Shown piece by piece: positions 46,101 to 51,807 of a stretch of DNA of 64,000 nt. This DNA is from Candidula unifasciata (Eukaryota; Mollusca; Gastropoda; Stylommatophora; Geomitridae). A program made the translations under genes and the position numbers. Under the pieces are notes generated by a model, which made no database searches, was not told the DNA's origin, and was given only the letters and a program-made list of their open reading frames with translations. Numbering within the stretch: the stretch's first letter is position 1; every line of letters begins with the position of its first letter. The stretch spans positions 416,001-480,000 of the forward strand of contig CAJHNH020002669.1 in the NCBI GenBank assembly GCA_905116865.2. Reading direction: 5' to 3'.

Positions 46101-47603
46101 GCCAAAAACAGTGTTCCTTTTATTTGATTTTAGTGATTTGTTCATTTTGAAATTCAGAGTTGGGCTAAAAACAGTTTGGCAATTTATGTATTGGGTGTAG
46201 ACTGGGCATCAGTCAGCAATATGTCTTCTAGGCACAAGCAATTTGAAAAAAGGAAAAAAAAAATCATTAAAGGACAACAGGTTGTCTATTTTGAGCAACT
46301 GTTGATAAAGACATTGGGTCTTGTGCATGTTGCTTATGTTTATAAACAATTCTTGGCAGCCTTCATGTAAAAGAGTAGGTTGAGTTGTTGACTACCTTGA
46401 AAAGGCAGTGAGACCTGAAATATTTGCCTCACCTTATACAGGTCTGTGTGCCAAATCCTTGACTTTTGGAAATAAAGTCAAGTCTCTTACCTGGTTACAC
46501 TCAAGAAGGCTAACCCAGAAAACAAATACCTGAAGAAGCCAGATGTGTTAGCCGAAAAGTGCTATATTGTGGCAATGCTGTAACAGGCACAACACAATGA
46601 CATCACTTGGATGAACAGTGAAGAAGAAATGCTCATCTTTTATGCCATGAATACTAAACTACATTAACACAAAAAGTAGTTAGATAACATAAATGACAAT
46701 TTGACCTTGCGAGAAGAGTCGAGTGCCTACTTGGATGGTGCTGAGAAGGAAGGAGAGCTCCCTTCTGATAAAACATCAGGGATCTGAAATTCTTGTATTT
46801 GTTTCCCTTTCCTTATTCTGTCTCTCTACCTCACTTGGATCTGTCGTCCCCATGTGGAATGCAATTTTGAGTTATTTTGAAGCCCCAGGGGCCCTAAATA
46901 TAGCAGGGTCTAAAATATGGCCTAACGGCTGAACAAGGTTTCCGGGACCTCTCCCCGGGTGATCCTCATCCGCATGGCGGCACTTTGTGTCACCGGGTGT
47001 TTATCGCTTGTGTGTTGTCCTGGTGGGGTAGAGAATACATAGCATACATACATACATACTTGGATCTGCTTGAGCCTTAGAAGTTCTAGCATGCGAGTCA
47101 TATTCCAAACAAACATCGTATACCAAGCAACATTTTTGTTGCATCTGAACAGGGTGCATACCAAGTTGGGCTTATTAGAAAGCAAATGTATATTGGGGTA
47201 CCACTGTGTTTCAGAAATAACAGCAACGTGATTTATCAGAAATATCCTAACCTGATGATCAGGCAGTTAACTTTATCAATATGCTATTTTTTTCTTCTCT
47301 GCAGATGTGATATTTTTTATCTACCTGTACCAACGCTACATCTACTCTGTCGACCCCAAGAGAATGAATGAATTTGGAACCAGTCAAGAAATGCTGGAGA
47401 GTAATGGAACTGCAGTGACCCAGGGGGAGGAGCAACAGTCCGTAAAAGCTATTACAGAAGGGGCAGGGGAGGAAACTACAACAGAGGATGACAGCGATGA
47501 GAAAAAAGAGGTGGAGAAAACAGACGAGGACGAGGAGGTGGCGAGGACTCAGGAGGCGGTGAATGGATTGGTGAAGAAGCCGACAGAAAAGAAGAATGAT
47601 TAG
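11628..47603 (+). CDS. CLPTM1: CLPTM1 family ER transmembrane protein, complete 14-exon gene
   Basis: Joined coding exons: 11628-11693, 21009-21203, 26102-26260, 27523-27646, 27890-27975, 29304-29421, 30414-30516, 31296-31437, 35713-35806, 36294-36484, 39827-39922, 41195-41330, 43473-43640, 47305-47603. They sum to 1977 nt, 658 residues plus stop, close to the 669 of human CLPTM1. All junctions are GT-AG and all phases match. Visible family landmarks: SHWHPN (about 221-226), YFNDYWNL (about 266-273), SVRSVFFNV, QLFINYKLKSVAHLPWRMLT and CLRD. Hydrophobic spans: about 39-54, 338-360, 378-396, 404-419, 464-482, 488-513 and 561-573. The large loop between the first and second spans is expected to be lumenal. 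Residues from about 590 are acidic and end in KKND, a KKxx COPI retrieval signal. Known family role: an ER protein that retains GABA-A receptor subunits; the paralogue CLPTM1L is a lipid scramblase in GPI-anchor synthesis. This sequence resembles CLPTM1 rather than CLPTM1L along its whole length. Confidence 0.97.
11940..12066 (+). repeat. Dispersed repeat D, copy 1 (intron 1)
   Basis: TGCCCTCTACACCAATAAAA, CAGTTAGATAGCTGTAAACA and CTTGTATGTCATTTCTGAGC are shared with 32037-32146. Confidence 0.75.
12067..13121. other. Intron 1 stretch without recognised feature
   Basis: AT-rich, apparently single-copy sequence between repeat D and the 3.2-kb element. A short G run lies at 12770-12778. I see no coding pattern. 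Confidence 0.4.
13800..15915 (+). repeat. 2.1-kb pyrimidine-rich tract with G-run and CT microsatellite interruptions
   Basis: The + strand is dominated by C and T (CTCT, TTCC, CCCT words), with long (TC)n at 14250-14304 and C or G homopolymers at 14067-14080, 14932-14965, 15157-15169 and 15263-15279. The interruptions near 14020-14120 and 15205-15310 resemble each other, suggesting old large-scale duplication. Long reading frames here are composition artefacts. Confidence 0.75.
15985..16150 (+). pseudogene. Non-LTR retrotransposon ORF2 C-terminal fragment
   Basis: It reads GARPARRWAQDISDSLSIKK, then a stop. The same family occurs inverted at 63130-63430 (GRGRPT...AQDIS-like). This GRPxRRWxQDI block is typical of the end of LINE ORF2. 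Confidence 0.6.
16375..16695 (+). pseudogene. Non-LTR retrotransposon ORF2 C-terminal fragment
   Basis: It reads EMLKEIKNRQLGYFGCIKSK, LLKAILEREVEGRKARGGQR and YKWKDIIKR followed by a stop, then TGSSLIECTNRARDIML-like residues. This is the LINE C-terminal GRRxRGRQRxxWKDNI signature, degenerate. A weaker copy lies near 50150-50260. Confidence 0.7.
17160..17310 (+). pseudogene. LINE ORF2 C-terminus feeding the 44-bp array
   Basis: With two TGG-to-TGA changes, this reads RPAMK, INDVAETCKKINTFITETTR, EAQD and DKYRKPGYWATTWCQ. The following 3' untranslated segment is the founding unit of the array that starts at 17311. Confidence 0.7.
17311..18634 (+). repeat. 44-bp array, about 30 nearly identical units
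   Basis: Units contain CTACAACTTGGTGTCAATGA and GACGACAAAAGAAAGAAGAA. Only a few single-base differences are seen (17502 region A-to-G; two extra bases near 17967), so homogenisation is recent. The founding unit is the 3' end of the LINE fragment just upstream. Confidence 0.95.
18640..19565. other. Intron 1 stretch without recognised feature
   Basis: No array, transposon end or convincing frame was recognised between the 44-bp array and family-A copy 6. Confidence 0.4.
19570..20640 (-). repeat. Family-A copy 6, split by a LINE insertion
   Basis: The left part (19570-19797) shows ACCAGCTGTAAACTCTGG and TGTATGCAGACTGTTGG. The right part (20576-20640) resumes with GGCAGTAGGTTTATTC and GGGTCCCAG. 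The LINE at 19798-20575 lies between 10-bp duplications. Confidence 0.75.
19798..20575 (+). mobile_element. Degenerate LINE 3' segment (RNase H plus C-terminus), nested in a family-A repeat
   Basis: A broken RNase H is readable: AVVYTDGSSQ (19790-19820), a DAETQAIKIAIEQL block near 19921, MLTDAKSVLEAL followed by a stop, then WIPSHCGV and, after a frameshift, AGNEKADQLAGEG. The C-terminal RLRTGHIRLYNHMYTKF and CTCGKVPQTAEHVLQDC blocks follow to 20543. The 3' end is GAAAGAAGAAG-like. The 10-bp direct repeats GAGGCAGTAG at 19788-19797 and 20576-20585 are a target-site duplication inside a family-A element, whose other part resumes at 20576. Confidence 0.8.
21009..21203 (+). CDS. CLPTM1: CLPTM1 exon 2 (first membrane span)
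   Basis: 65 codons, acceptor CCACTAG, donor ATG|GTGAGT, phase 0. It encodes a Gln/Pro-rich stretch, the first membrane span (LVIRMVFIYFIASMF) and FRRSPAPQ, which matches the human FRRGPAPQ motif. The last ten codons (SNVFDKFTVM) together with the donor site are the founding unit of the tandem array that fills the start of intron 2. Confidence 0.95.
21174..21850 (+). repeat. 46-bp array made from the exon 2/intron 2 splice boundary
   Basis: The first unit is the last 30 nt of CLPTM1 exon 2 plus the first 16 nt of intron 2, and it is repeated about 15 times. Most units keep a GGTGAGTGT, GGTGAGAGT or GGTGAGTCT donor-like word after CATG, CGTG or CGGG. Each unit carries TAG shortly after the donor. 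The array is interrupted at 21847 by the LINE. Confidence 0.95.
21863..22357 (-). pseudogene. LINE RNase H C-terminal half, frameshifted from RT
   Basis: 164 open codons overlap the RT frame by about 50 nt. They carry SDSMSM (third RNase H Asp), FVRGHAGVVVGNERAG (His loop) and a distal CPEC motif. In this motif the usual last acidic residue (GNExAD) is Gly, so the nuclease would lack a catalytic position. Together with the frameshift near 22330 this implies the copy cannot make a working RNase H. Confidence 0.8.
22308..24398 (-). CDS. LINE reverse transcriptase with start of RNase H
   Basis: 696 open codons. RT motifs in order: APGPDGIRYND (about 119), YRIISMQNTVGKLLEK (179), DLEDAYNKV (250, catalytic Asp), LPQGSPLSPVLFNVY (307), FADD (339-342, catalytic), and FLGVRF (416). 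The RNase H starts at YTDGS (Asp 634) and MEV (catalytic Glu), then the frame is lost. The remaining RNase H lies in another frame (21863-22357). The ORF is 5'-truncated: the endonuclease is missing and the first Met is probably internal. The RT itself has no stop or obvious active-site change, suggesting a fairly recent insertion. Confidence 0.9.
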   Translation of the reverse strand: MAFKVIAKEAKTAKFCKSVCSEGSLVTFWRLQRSMHGAARPRGIPDFQGTDLIWQRTDADKGKTLLSRYLEQTDQKDEATRIGVKMKLSMLCENTVLGTDLTITADTLRTCLKKSRSTAPGPDGIRYNDMLMMSNADLKSVAKEFNISIQSGQIQEEWLHSYLFPLPKPNKDHSKICGYRIISMQNTVGKLLEKIVAQRLTTYLELHDKFPPTLGGYRLNKETWFNAAVFAYDVYEGFQIKEETCAAVLDLEDAYNKVPYDYLMQLLLKLEVNPILIRWIAAVLFQRKIVLRCGSWSSEPQMICPGLPQGSPLSPVLFNVYTVMITEQQLNGKGRTLSFADDILIYRRGRDRQEIASTMHKELDRIAAWCDGSNAYVNPSKASVSWFSLNNHIVKSDLPEVKMRDNALIRTNVMTFLGVRFDRSLSFREHVDHVITKARKGLSAMRIMAASNIEQRLLILLFYGLVLSPIEYALAILTVSATQIERLEKVQNEAMRIILGCTRDTSCGAMRYLLDFPTMNQRIRMWRARAYLKICADKKHPLHQALFSEKGDRLKRGKSWLGRAEDVIRQICSLTDIIPGAEWIPVPQAFICTFSCIVTLNRRCREENPVAVNAEVNALIGENSDEADAIIYTDGSVIRQRRSAWAFTARSAGRTVKEANGAFSMTTSSMTMEVMAVTQALAWLENTKIHPRVYTQ
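24435..25645 (+). repeat. Diverged 43-bp continuation of the splice-boundary array
   Basis: It starts with one or two 46-bp-type units and passes into a 43-bp form with GGTGACATAC in place of the donor, repeated about 27 times. Common changes: GATGAGTTT for GATAAGTTT, and GTCTTGG for GTCATGG. A run near 25070-25400 shares a GAGAAGTTTAATGTC variant, indicating local amplification. Confidence 0.93.
25650..26095. other. End of intron 2, no feature seen
   Basis: AT-rich sequence with a GACAATTTTTAG acceptor region. Confidence 0.4.
26102..26260 (+). CDS. CLPTM1: CLPTM1 exon 3
   Basis: 53 codons, acceptor TTTTTAG, donor GAG|GTAAGG, phase 0. It encodes DMYVYISEQEEFTDF, then ALFW and LIYGDWT, motifs at the start of the family's lumenal domain. 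Confidence 0.95.
26261..27029. other. Intron 3, first part, no feature seen
   Basis: Single-copy-looking sequence. Short frames on both strands lack codon bias or homology that I recognise. Confidence 0.4.
27030..27345 (+). pseudogene. Fossil of a transposon-encoded HTH domain (mariner/DUF4817-like)
   Basis: Across frames: QWSVDRCSRAYFVWNNL, VQQEFHLPLDDNQQ, CETGSIQDKAHTHQNA and RAGNVESVR. The order WSxxQR...VxxxF...FxETGSVxDK...RTPENVExVR is the helix-turn-helix arrangement of DUF4817/Tc-mariner type proteins. It is heavily decayed and lies in intron 3. Confidence 0.5.
27523..27646 (+). CDS. CLPTM1: CLPTM1 exon 4
   Basis: 124 nt, acceptor TTTGTAG, donor A|GTAAGC, ends in phase 1. It encodes NNGSLYIHVYFVKEG and PDPADRAAKTYSKKY, matching the GSIYIHVYFTKSG region of vertebrate CLPTM1. 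Confidence 0.95.
27890..27975 (+). CDS. CLPTM1: CLPTM1 exon 5
   Basis: 86 nt, acceptor CTCAAG, donor CAG|GTATTT. It restores phase 0 after exon 4 and encodes NKFKKRKFRKTVNLLTG, matching the conserved basic KxxxF-KTxNLLTG segment. Confidence 0.95.
28092..28139 (+). repeat. Poly(G) run of 48
   Basis: An uninterrupted G run in CLPTM1 intron 5, about 115 bp after exon 5. Shorter G runs occur at 43207-43224 and 43970-43977. Confidence 0.9.
28505..28870 (-). pseudogene. LINE ORF2 C-terminal remnant in CLPTM1 intron 5
   Basis: The - strand reads EHQRFEWFGHLLRT near 28790-28740, then degenerate residues including QNQPAVSALHK and ending near LEECNDINT. The FxWFGHLLRM block is typical of LINE ORF2 ends. 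Confidence 0.55.
29304..29421 (+). CDS. CLPTM1: CLPTM1 exon 6
   Basis: 118 nt, acceptor TTTCAG, donor T|GTAAGT. It encodes ILSHWHPNLTINLLDDH and PWVSGSVPQPLDE, one of the best-conserved family blocks. Confidence 0.96.
29735..29895 (+). repeat. Family-A dispersed repeat, copy 7 (partial)
   Basis: CAACAAGCATGTCGAGGCGA, CTAATCAGGGGTATTTCC and GATGTGCACACAAAG. It lies in intron 6. Confidence 0.7.
29915..30010 (+). repeat. tRNA-like SINE head in intron 6
   Basis: CAGTGGTGTAGTGTTTAGCA and GGGCTCAAGTCTCC fit A and B boxes. Confidence 0.5.
30414..30516 (+). CDS. CLPTM1: CLPTM1 exon 7
   Basis: 103 nt, acceptor ACTTCAG, donor AA|GTAAGT. It encodes YYPVIYFNDYWNLNQDYTP, the family YFNDYWNL block. A 58-bp tandem repeat starts four bases inside the following intron. 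Confidence 0.96.
30521..30745 (+). repeat. 58-bp array at the exon 7 donor, about 4 units
   Basis: Units start GTGCTGATTCGTTGT, and the first overlaps positions +5 onward of intron 7. They share GACCCCTGATACATAAGTC. The splice site itself is not copied. Confidence 0.9.
31296..31437 (+). CDS. CLPTM1: CLPTM1 exon 8
   Basis: 142 nt, acceptor GTTTCAG, donor AAG|GTATCA, ends in phase 0. It encodes LFKWQLYAAQGM followed by an acidic run (EGGEEEEDQD), as in the human protein where LWRWQLYAAQ precedes SDEEQDS. Confidence 0.95.
31476..31815 (+). repeat. About 84-bp array in intron 8, four units
   Basis: Units share AATAGGCCCTATAATTAGGC and GTCTTATACAGTGAAAG, spaced 81-84 bp. The array begins less than 40 bp after exon 8. 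Confidence 0.9.
32037..32146 (+). repeat. Dispersed repeat D, copy 2 (intron 8)
   Basis: It matches 11940-12066 except for a 15-bp gap after GTAAACA. Confidence 0.75.
32575..33565 (+). repeat. 47-bp array in CLPTM1 intron 8, about 21 units
   Basis: Units contain AATATTGCAGCCAAAGAGCT and CAGATGACAAA. Variants such as CACGCTCAG and CAGCACACACACAG recur in blocks: 32810-32960 resembles 33235-33385, so multi-unit segments were duplicated together. Confidence 0.93.
33640..35410 (-). pseudogene. RNase H LINE remnant interrupted by its own internal 22-bp array
   Basis: Flanks of the array (33640-33765 and 35120-35410) match 6785-7190 nearly base for base. The - strand of 35281-35340 reads GYVGVLGNEQADRLVG, an RNase H motif. 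The array replaced a single unit of the element. Confidence 0.65.
33766..35118 (+). repeat. 22-bp array in CLPTM1 intron 8, about 61 units
   Basis: Units read CCCTTGTATCTGTCTCATCC plus TT, with CATCC/CACCC and ATCTG/ATCCG variants. Since 22 is not a multiple of 3 and the unit has no stop in this orientation, all three + frames stay open for about 450 codons without being genes. Confidence 0.95.
35713..35806 (+). CDS. CLPTM1: CLPTM1 exon 9 (membrane span)
   Basis: 94 nt, acceptor GTTTCAG, donor G|GTAAGG. It encodes ETSPYLLAMTIIVSILHSIF and EFLAFKN, the membrane span after the lumenal domain. Confidence 0.96.
35865..36065 (-). repeat. Family-A dispersed repeat, copy 8
   Basis: TTTGTTTGCAGGCTGTTGG, CACTAATTAGCAGCCACC and GACATGCTTGTTGGG. 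The tail end is missing. It lies in intron 9. Confidence 0.7.
36294..36484 (+). CDS. CLPTM1: CLPTM1 exon 10 (two membrane spans)
   Basis: 191 nt, acceptor CCACACAG, donor CAG|GTTAGA, ends in phase 0. It encodes DIQFWKSRKSLEGLSVRSVF, a hydrophobic span ending LLYIMDNETN, and a second span ISVFIGLCIEIWKI. Confidence 0.96.
36780..37156. mobile_element. mariner-like MITE in CLPTM1 intron 10
   Basis: The ends are inverted repeats of about 45 bp. The left reads CACTGTGTCCATAAAGACAT then GGTGCACC, and TTTGACCAGTCACAGGAAA. The right end is the complement with a few changes. TA flanks both ends (36778-36779 and 37157-37158), as for Tc1/mariner elements. Confidence 0.75.
37328..37577 (+). repeat. tRNA-derived SINE upstream of the 51-bp array
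   Basis: TTGTGGTGTAGTGCTTAGAG (A box), CCCAAGTCGACCCAGCCATA, ATTGATACCAGGTATGTCC and GGTCTGGCCCTCTATACCC. It matches 40028-40280 along its length. Confidence 0.7.
37580..39808 (+). repeat. 51-bp array in CLPTM1 intron 10, about 43 units
   Basis: Units contain GCCATGACTGTTGACACATT and GACCTCTCGGTGTCATGTTT. It starts directly after a tRNA-like SINE and ends just before the exon 11 acceptor. Units 38900-39400 and 39600-39660 carry many one- or two-base indels in T and G runs, possibly sequencing error. The period is 17 codons, so several frames are open on both strands. Confidence 0.95.
39827..39922 (+). CDS. CLPTM1: CLPTM1 exon 11
   Basis: 32 codons, acceptor TGTTTTAG, donor ATT|GTAAGT. It encodes GIIPRLKFSEKSTYTES, matching GIFPRLSFKDKSTYIES of vertebrates. 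The 51-bp array of intron 10 ends less than 25 nt before this acceptor. Confidence 0.96.
40028..40280 (+). repeat. tRNA-derived SINE in intron 11
   Basis: GATGTGGTGTAGCAGCTAGA (A box), TGGGTTCAGATACTG (B box), and a body shared with the 37328-37577 copy (GATACCAGGTAAAGTCC, AGGTCTGCCCCCCTATATGC). Confidence 0.7.
40745..41040 (-). repeat. Family-A dispersed repeat, copy 9
   Basis: (TTC)6 at 40751, then ATTCACTGACTGTTAACTC, TGTATGCAGACTGTTGGC, AATCAGTCGCCTTTTATGAC and GGGCCCCAGAACCCACACAG. It is among the least decayed copies. It lies in intron 11. Confidence 0.82.
41195..41330 (+). CDS. CLPTM1: CLPTM1 exon 12 (membrane spans)
   Basis: 136 nt, acceptor CACCAG, donor G|GTAAGT. It encodes MAFRYLSWLLYPLLGIYAVY, EHKGWYSWVL and YGFLLTFG, nearly identical to the vertebrate family. 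Confidence 0.97.
41805..42130 (+). repeat. ACAC/ACATAC-rich low-complexity block
   Basis: CA-rich sequence in intron 12 with a 23-bp unit (ACATACATACACTCACTGGA) repeated three times at 41935-42005. Confidence 0.85.
42766..43010 (+). repeat. Family-A dispersed repeat, copy 10
   Basis: CAAGAATAGACCCACTGCC, CAAACATGTCGGAAGAGGCG, GTCTGCACACAAATGAG and ACTTTCCGCCAGAGTTTAAA. It lies in intron 12. Confidence 0.8.
43473..43640 (+). CDS. CLPTM1: CLPTM1 exon 13
   Basis: 168 nt, acceptor GTTGCAG, donor G|GTGAGT. It encodes MTPQLFINYKLKSVAHLPWR, LNTFIDDIFAFVI and CLRD, the most conserved stretch of the protein. Confidence 0.97.
43705..43775 (+). repeat. tRNA-like SINE head in intron 13
   Basis: CCGCATGGTTAGTGCTGTAG and CAGGTTCGGATGTC fit A and B boxes. 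An oppositely oriented B-box-like GGGTTCGACACCTGG is at about 43800-43815. Confidence 0.45.
44196..46090 (+). repeat. 19-bp array in CLPTM1 intron 13, about 100 units, with higher-order structure
   Basis: The basic unit is TATTCTACTGTAGTCAAGG. Early units have TTGTC, later ones TAGTC. A 57-bp trimer built from ACTCTCCTG, TATTCTACTG and AAAGTGTTCTACTG variants recurs at about 45280-45500. A longer block near 44500-44700 reappears near 45100-45260. Confidence 0.94.
46930..47060 (+). repeat. Dispersed repeat C, copy 2
   Basis: GGACCTCTCCCCGGGTGATC, GGCACTTTGTGTCACCGGGT and CCTGGTGGGGTAGAGAATAC, then a CATA tail. It lies in intron 13. Confidence 0.65.
47305..47603 (+). CDS. CLPTM1: CLPTM1 exon 14 (C-terminus, KKxx signal)
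   Basis: 299 nt including the TAG stop, acceptor TCTGCAG. It encodes DVIFFIYLYQRYIYSVDPKR and NEFGTS (family hallmarks), then a long Glu/Asp/Thr/Lys-rich tail ending KKPTEKKND. The terminal KKND fits the C-terminal KKxx dilysine rule for COPI-mediated return to the ER. Confidence 0.95.
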
Positions 47604-49690
47604 TTGATGTTTGCCATGGAGAAATTCTCTGTACTATATATTTTATGTGCTTGTCTTTGGTAGAGTGCTATGCTGTTGTTCCCCCCTTCCCCCCGTTAGG
47701 TTAAGTTGGTTTCGTTTCTGTGTAAGGAAAAACCATTACATGCAACTTTGAGATAGTTATTGCTTCTGTGGGAGGTGAACCAACAGATATACAGTGGTGA
47801 CCAAAAGTAAATGAATATTTCCATACTATTACAGAGTTGTGCATCAGCTGCTATTTTAGGGCACACTAAATAAATGCAATCATTGTAATGTACTGCATGA
47901 TCGTTTCACTGTAAACTGCGAGAACACCTGCTGTTGTTGTTTTCAGCCTCTTTGTTTGTTTCAGAGGTATTATCCTTGGATTTTTGTGTTTAAAAAAAAA
48001 TAAAATAAAAAATACTTTGTCATTCAATGAGCTGCAGTAGTAACATTACATGGCTCTGTTGGTCACCGCTCGACATGTCAACTTGAGGTCGAGTTGGTTT
48101 TCTGTTGGTCACCGCTCGACATGTCAACTTGAGGTCGAGTTGGTTTTCTGTTGGAAGTAAACCAACATATACCACCTTGTGGTTGAGTTGGTTTTCTGTT
48201 GGAAGTAAACTAACATATACCACCTTGTGGTTGAGTTGGTTTTCTGTTGGAAGTAAACTAACATATACCACCTTGTGGTTGAGTTGGTTTTCTGTTGAAA
48301 GTGAACCAACATATACCACCTTGTGGTTGAGTTGGTTTTCTGTTGAAAGTGAACCAACATATACCACCTTGTGGTTGAGTTGGTTTTCTGTTGGAAGTAA
48401 ACTAACATATACCCCCTTGTGGTTGAGTTGGTTTTCTGTTGAGAGTGAACCAACATATACCACCTTGTGGTCGAGTTGGTTTTCTGTTGGAAGTGAACCA
48501 ACATATACCACCTTGTGGTTGAGTTGGTTTTCTGTTGGAAGTAAACTAACATATACCACCTTGTGGTTGAGTTGGTTTTCTGTTGAAAGTGAACCAACAT
48601 ATACCAACTTGTGGTTGAGTTGGTTTTCTGTTGAAAGTGAACCAACATATACCACCTTGTGGTTGAGTTGGTTTTCTGTTGAAAGTGAACCAACATATAC
48701 CACCTTGTGGTCGAGTTGGTTTTCTGTTGGAAGAAAGAAGTCATTGCCTAAAGAATTGCTTCTACCTCTTATTTGTGAATTTGTGCTTCTTCGCAACAAT
48801 GGCAAAGAACAATTTTTCAGATCATTTCTAACTGGAGTACATATTAAAACTCACAACTAGAGGCATTAGAGTATTTGTTTTGTTTTTGTTTTGTTTGTGC
48901 TTTTTAAATAAATTATTCAGAATACTGTATACAGAGGCGGTAATATTTTTTCAAAACTGCATGGATTGCAAGATCACCCACGAAAACAGTAACAAAGATT
49001 CAATTTATGTGGCATGTGAAGAGAACAGTAATTTAGAAACTTTAGCCTACATGAGATAGTAGTGAGCAAGAGATAAAGAGGAAGTCAGAAAAAAGAAAGT
49101 TTAAACAGGGCAACCAATATTTTAAAATAATCAACTTCACTAAAATGACACGTCAGAAATTGTGGATTCATTATTCCCAGTATATGCTCTACAAAAGGTA
49201 CCTGAAGTCAAGCGGAGAATATCTGTGTGCGTACACTTACACTTATAGCTAAATTATCCCCACAGAACAAATTGGTCCCGTTTGTATGTTGGGAACTAAT
49301 TGGTCTAGAAGGTCCAGTTTGGTCCATACAGGGCTATAAAGACAGATTGATCCAGGCAACAACAAAAAATTATTAAAAAAAAAATGAAAATCTGGTTGCC
49401 TGAAATCTCTCTAAAGTTGGAACTGTCCAGTCCTTACAGGGAAGCTGACAGATGTTAGTGACACTAACATTACAAATTGCCATATAGATGGCAACTGACT
49501 TCATTGTTTCATGTGTGTCCTATTTTTAAAATATTAGTTTTCATACATTCTACCCTCTTCTCCCTTGCATTTCTGTGTGTATAGTGTTTCATTGCCACTT
49601 ACATATTTTGTGTTACCTCAAGAGAGGGCATATTCCCATTGTGTGGAGAATCCTTGACTTGTTTGTAAGAATAAAATGTTTCAATGTGTG
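47604..49690 (+). other. CLPTM1: Probable CLPTM1 3' UTR with several poly(A) signals
   Basis: Candidate AATAAA signals lie at 47869-47874, 47999-48004 (overlapping repeats to 48009), 48907-48912 and 49670-49675. The first two would exclude the 48-bp array that follows; the later two would include it in the mRNA. Near 47790-47830 a TACAGTGGTGACCAAAAGTA motif resembles a Tc1-type transposon end, without a visible partner. Confidence 0.5.
48068..48732 (+). repeat. 48-bp array in the probable CLPTM1 3' UTR, about 14 units
   Basis: Units contain GAGTTGGTTTTCTGTTGGAA and ACCAACATATACCACCTTGT. A likely single-copy ancestor lies upstream at 47764-47795 (TCTGTGGGAGGTGAACCAAC). Confidence 0.92.
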
Positions 49691-49854
49691 TATAACGGCT
49701 GAATTGTGCCGACATTAACGAATGAAGAAATATGTTCCCTATGCAATATTTTGTTTGAGAATGGGCAACTCTCTGCTTGTGAGTAGCTCAATTCACCAGT
49801 CAGAACTTGAAATAACCGGCTTCTCCCTTTGTGGAACTATAGTGGAGCATATTC

Positions 49855-50093
49855 TTCTGTTCTTTAGACCCTGTTCTGTTCTTTAGACCCTGTTCTGCTC
49901 TTTAGACCCTGTTCTGCTCTTTAGACCCTGTTCTGCTCTTTAGACCCTATTCTGTTCTTTAGACCCTGTTCTGTTCTTTAGACCCTGTTCTGCTCTTTAG
50001 ACCCTGTTCTGCTCTTTAGACCCTGTTCTGCTCTTTAGACCCTCTTCTGCTCTTTAGACCCTGTTCTGCTCTTTAGACCCTATTCTGTTCTCT
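49855..50093 (+). repeat. 19-bp array, about 12 units
   Basis: CCCTGTTCTGCTCTTTAGA is repeated with GTTCTT/GCTCTT and CTGTT/CTATT variants. Confidence 0.92.
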
Positions 50094-50259
50094 GGATCAT
50101 GTTTATACTGTCAGTTCTGTTATTTATATATATATCACTCTTATATGAAAAAAAAAATGCTGGAGGAAAGGAAAAAAAGTAGGTAGACAGTGATACAAGT
50201 GGGGGTATAATATCAGGAAGTGAATAAACACATGTAGAAGAGTACACAAACAGAATCCC

Positions 50260-51800
50260 TGTTGACCTATAAACATTCCAGGTGGTAAATAACCAGGATT
50301 AGACAGAATAATATAACTAAAATGTGCAGACACTGTGACGCTTAGGGAGTTATGTGATTAAAAGAAGCCTGAAAACACAGAGACAAGAATTAGAGACAGA
50401 TGTGAGTATTATAGAAGGACTGGAGGTGGGTTGTTAAGGAGCTTTGCTGCATTCAGGGGAATATTGGGCAGAAGAGGAAGAAGATGAGTTCCTCGTGAGA
50501 AATTATCATATTCCAGAGAATGCTGACTAGTCTATTTGAAATCATGTAACTCAACACTTGAATGCTTACCTTATATGTGTTAATGATGATTTCTGTTGAA
50601 TGTTTTTAATTGAGATTTTTTCATTTGTGATGTTGTCTCAGTTAATCAGAATGTCTGCCATTGATTTTTTAAACATATGGGAATTTGGCCTGGAGAGTAC
50701 ATGTCGGGGTAAGACACACAAAAAAGTATACAAATATCAGAGTATAGTGAACTGATTCATTGAGGTGTAATCCAGAGAAAACTGCCACATGGTTACTCTG
50801 TAATAGAAACACAATACTAGGTTTGATTGTGTGGTTGCATGTCGAAAGATCTTTATAGCAGATTTGGGCGTGAGTGACCTAACATGACATATCAAACAAC
50901 TGATAAAATAAAAATGATTAACAAAATGCCATTTCCACATTGGAGGTTGGCAGCAGTTAGTTTCTCAACACGTCTGTCTCAGTCTGGTTGGACTCACACC
51001 AGCTGCTGTTTATCCATCTCATACTTTCATGTTCCCACCTGCATTGCTGTCAACTTGTTCTATCTCTTCAGGTTTTCCCTTCTGCGTTTTATACAAGTGT
51101 CTCGATTATTAATATGGCAAAAGTAGTTTAATACTCTTTTTTTTAACTATCAAACATTTCATTAAAATTCATTTTGTATTTATCATTTTAGAAGTTCCAA
51201 TCATTTTCATACTATTTTTGCCATTCTTATTGTTTGAAATATTTTCTTCACTTAAATATATACTGACTTCTCATTTACCGTTGAGCTGTCTGGTGTTGTT
51301 ATAATTTTTATGATGTTAAATGTATTTTTGCTTGTCCTTTTCTTTATTTAATTTGTTCCTTTTTTAGTCTATCATTTATTTCAAGGATGTAAGAATCTTG
51401 TCTTATCCACATTCTGTACTTTAGCGGTTGACTTTCTCGACCAGGTCTTGTAATTCCCGCTCACTTTCTACTGGTGATACCAATACCGTAAATTGCAGCT
51501 ACATCTTCTGTGTGTATGCTCTCATTCTATTTTGAAGAGCAACCAGAAATCCAAAGCAGAACATTTAAAACATGTCGTTTGTAAAAATGAAATACTGTGT
51601 TTTATACATCTGTATATCTAGAGCCATTATTTATTTATGTTTGAAAATATTTGAGTTGCGACACTTTCTGTCGACTCATAATGATATAATATATAAAACA
51701 CATCAACTGACTTTATTCTTGAATATGTAATCAAATCTTTAGAAGCATTGTTTAATTTATTCTGCACACTCGTTTGATGTCCAGAACTTCATGAGTGTTA
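50260..51800. other. Intergenic stretch, almost featureless
   Basis: AT-rich. Apart from the short RT-like fragment at 51400-51500, nothing was recognised. Confidence 0.4.
51400..51500 (-). pseudogene. Short LINE RT fragment
   Basis: One - strand frame reads SPVESERELQDLVEKVNR, resembling the SEEELQDLVxRL helix that follows the FADD motif in LINE RT. It is short and isolated. Confidence 0.4.
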
Positions 51801-51807
51801 TGTTTTT

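Noticed and set aside
48020..48860. Open frames on both strands across the 48-bp array
   Set aside because: The 16-codon period explains them; the position fits the CLPTM1 3' UTR.
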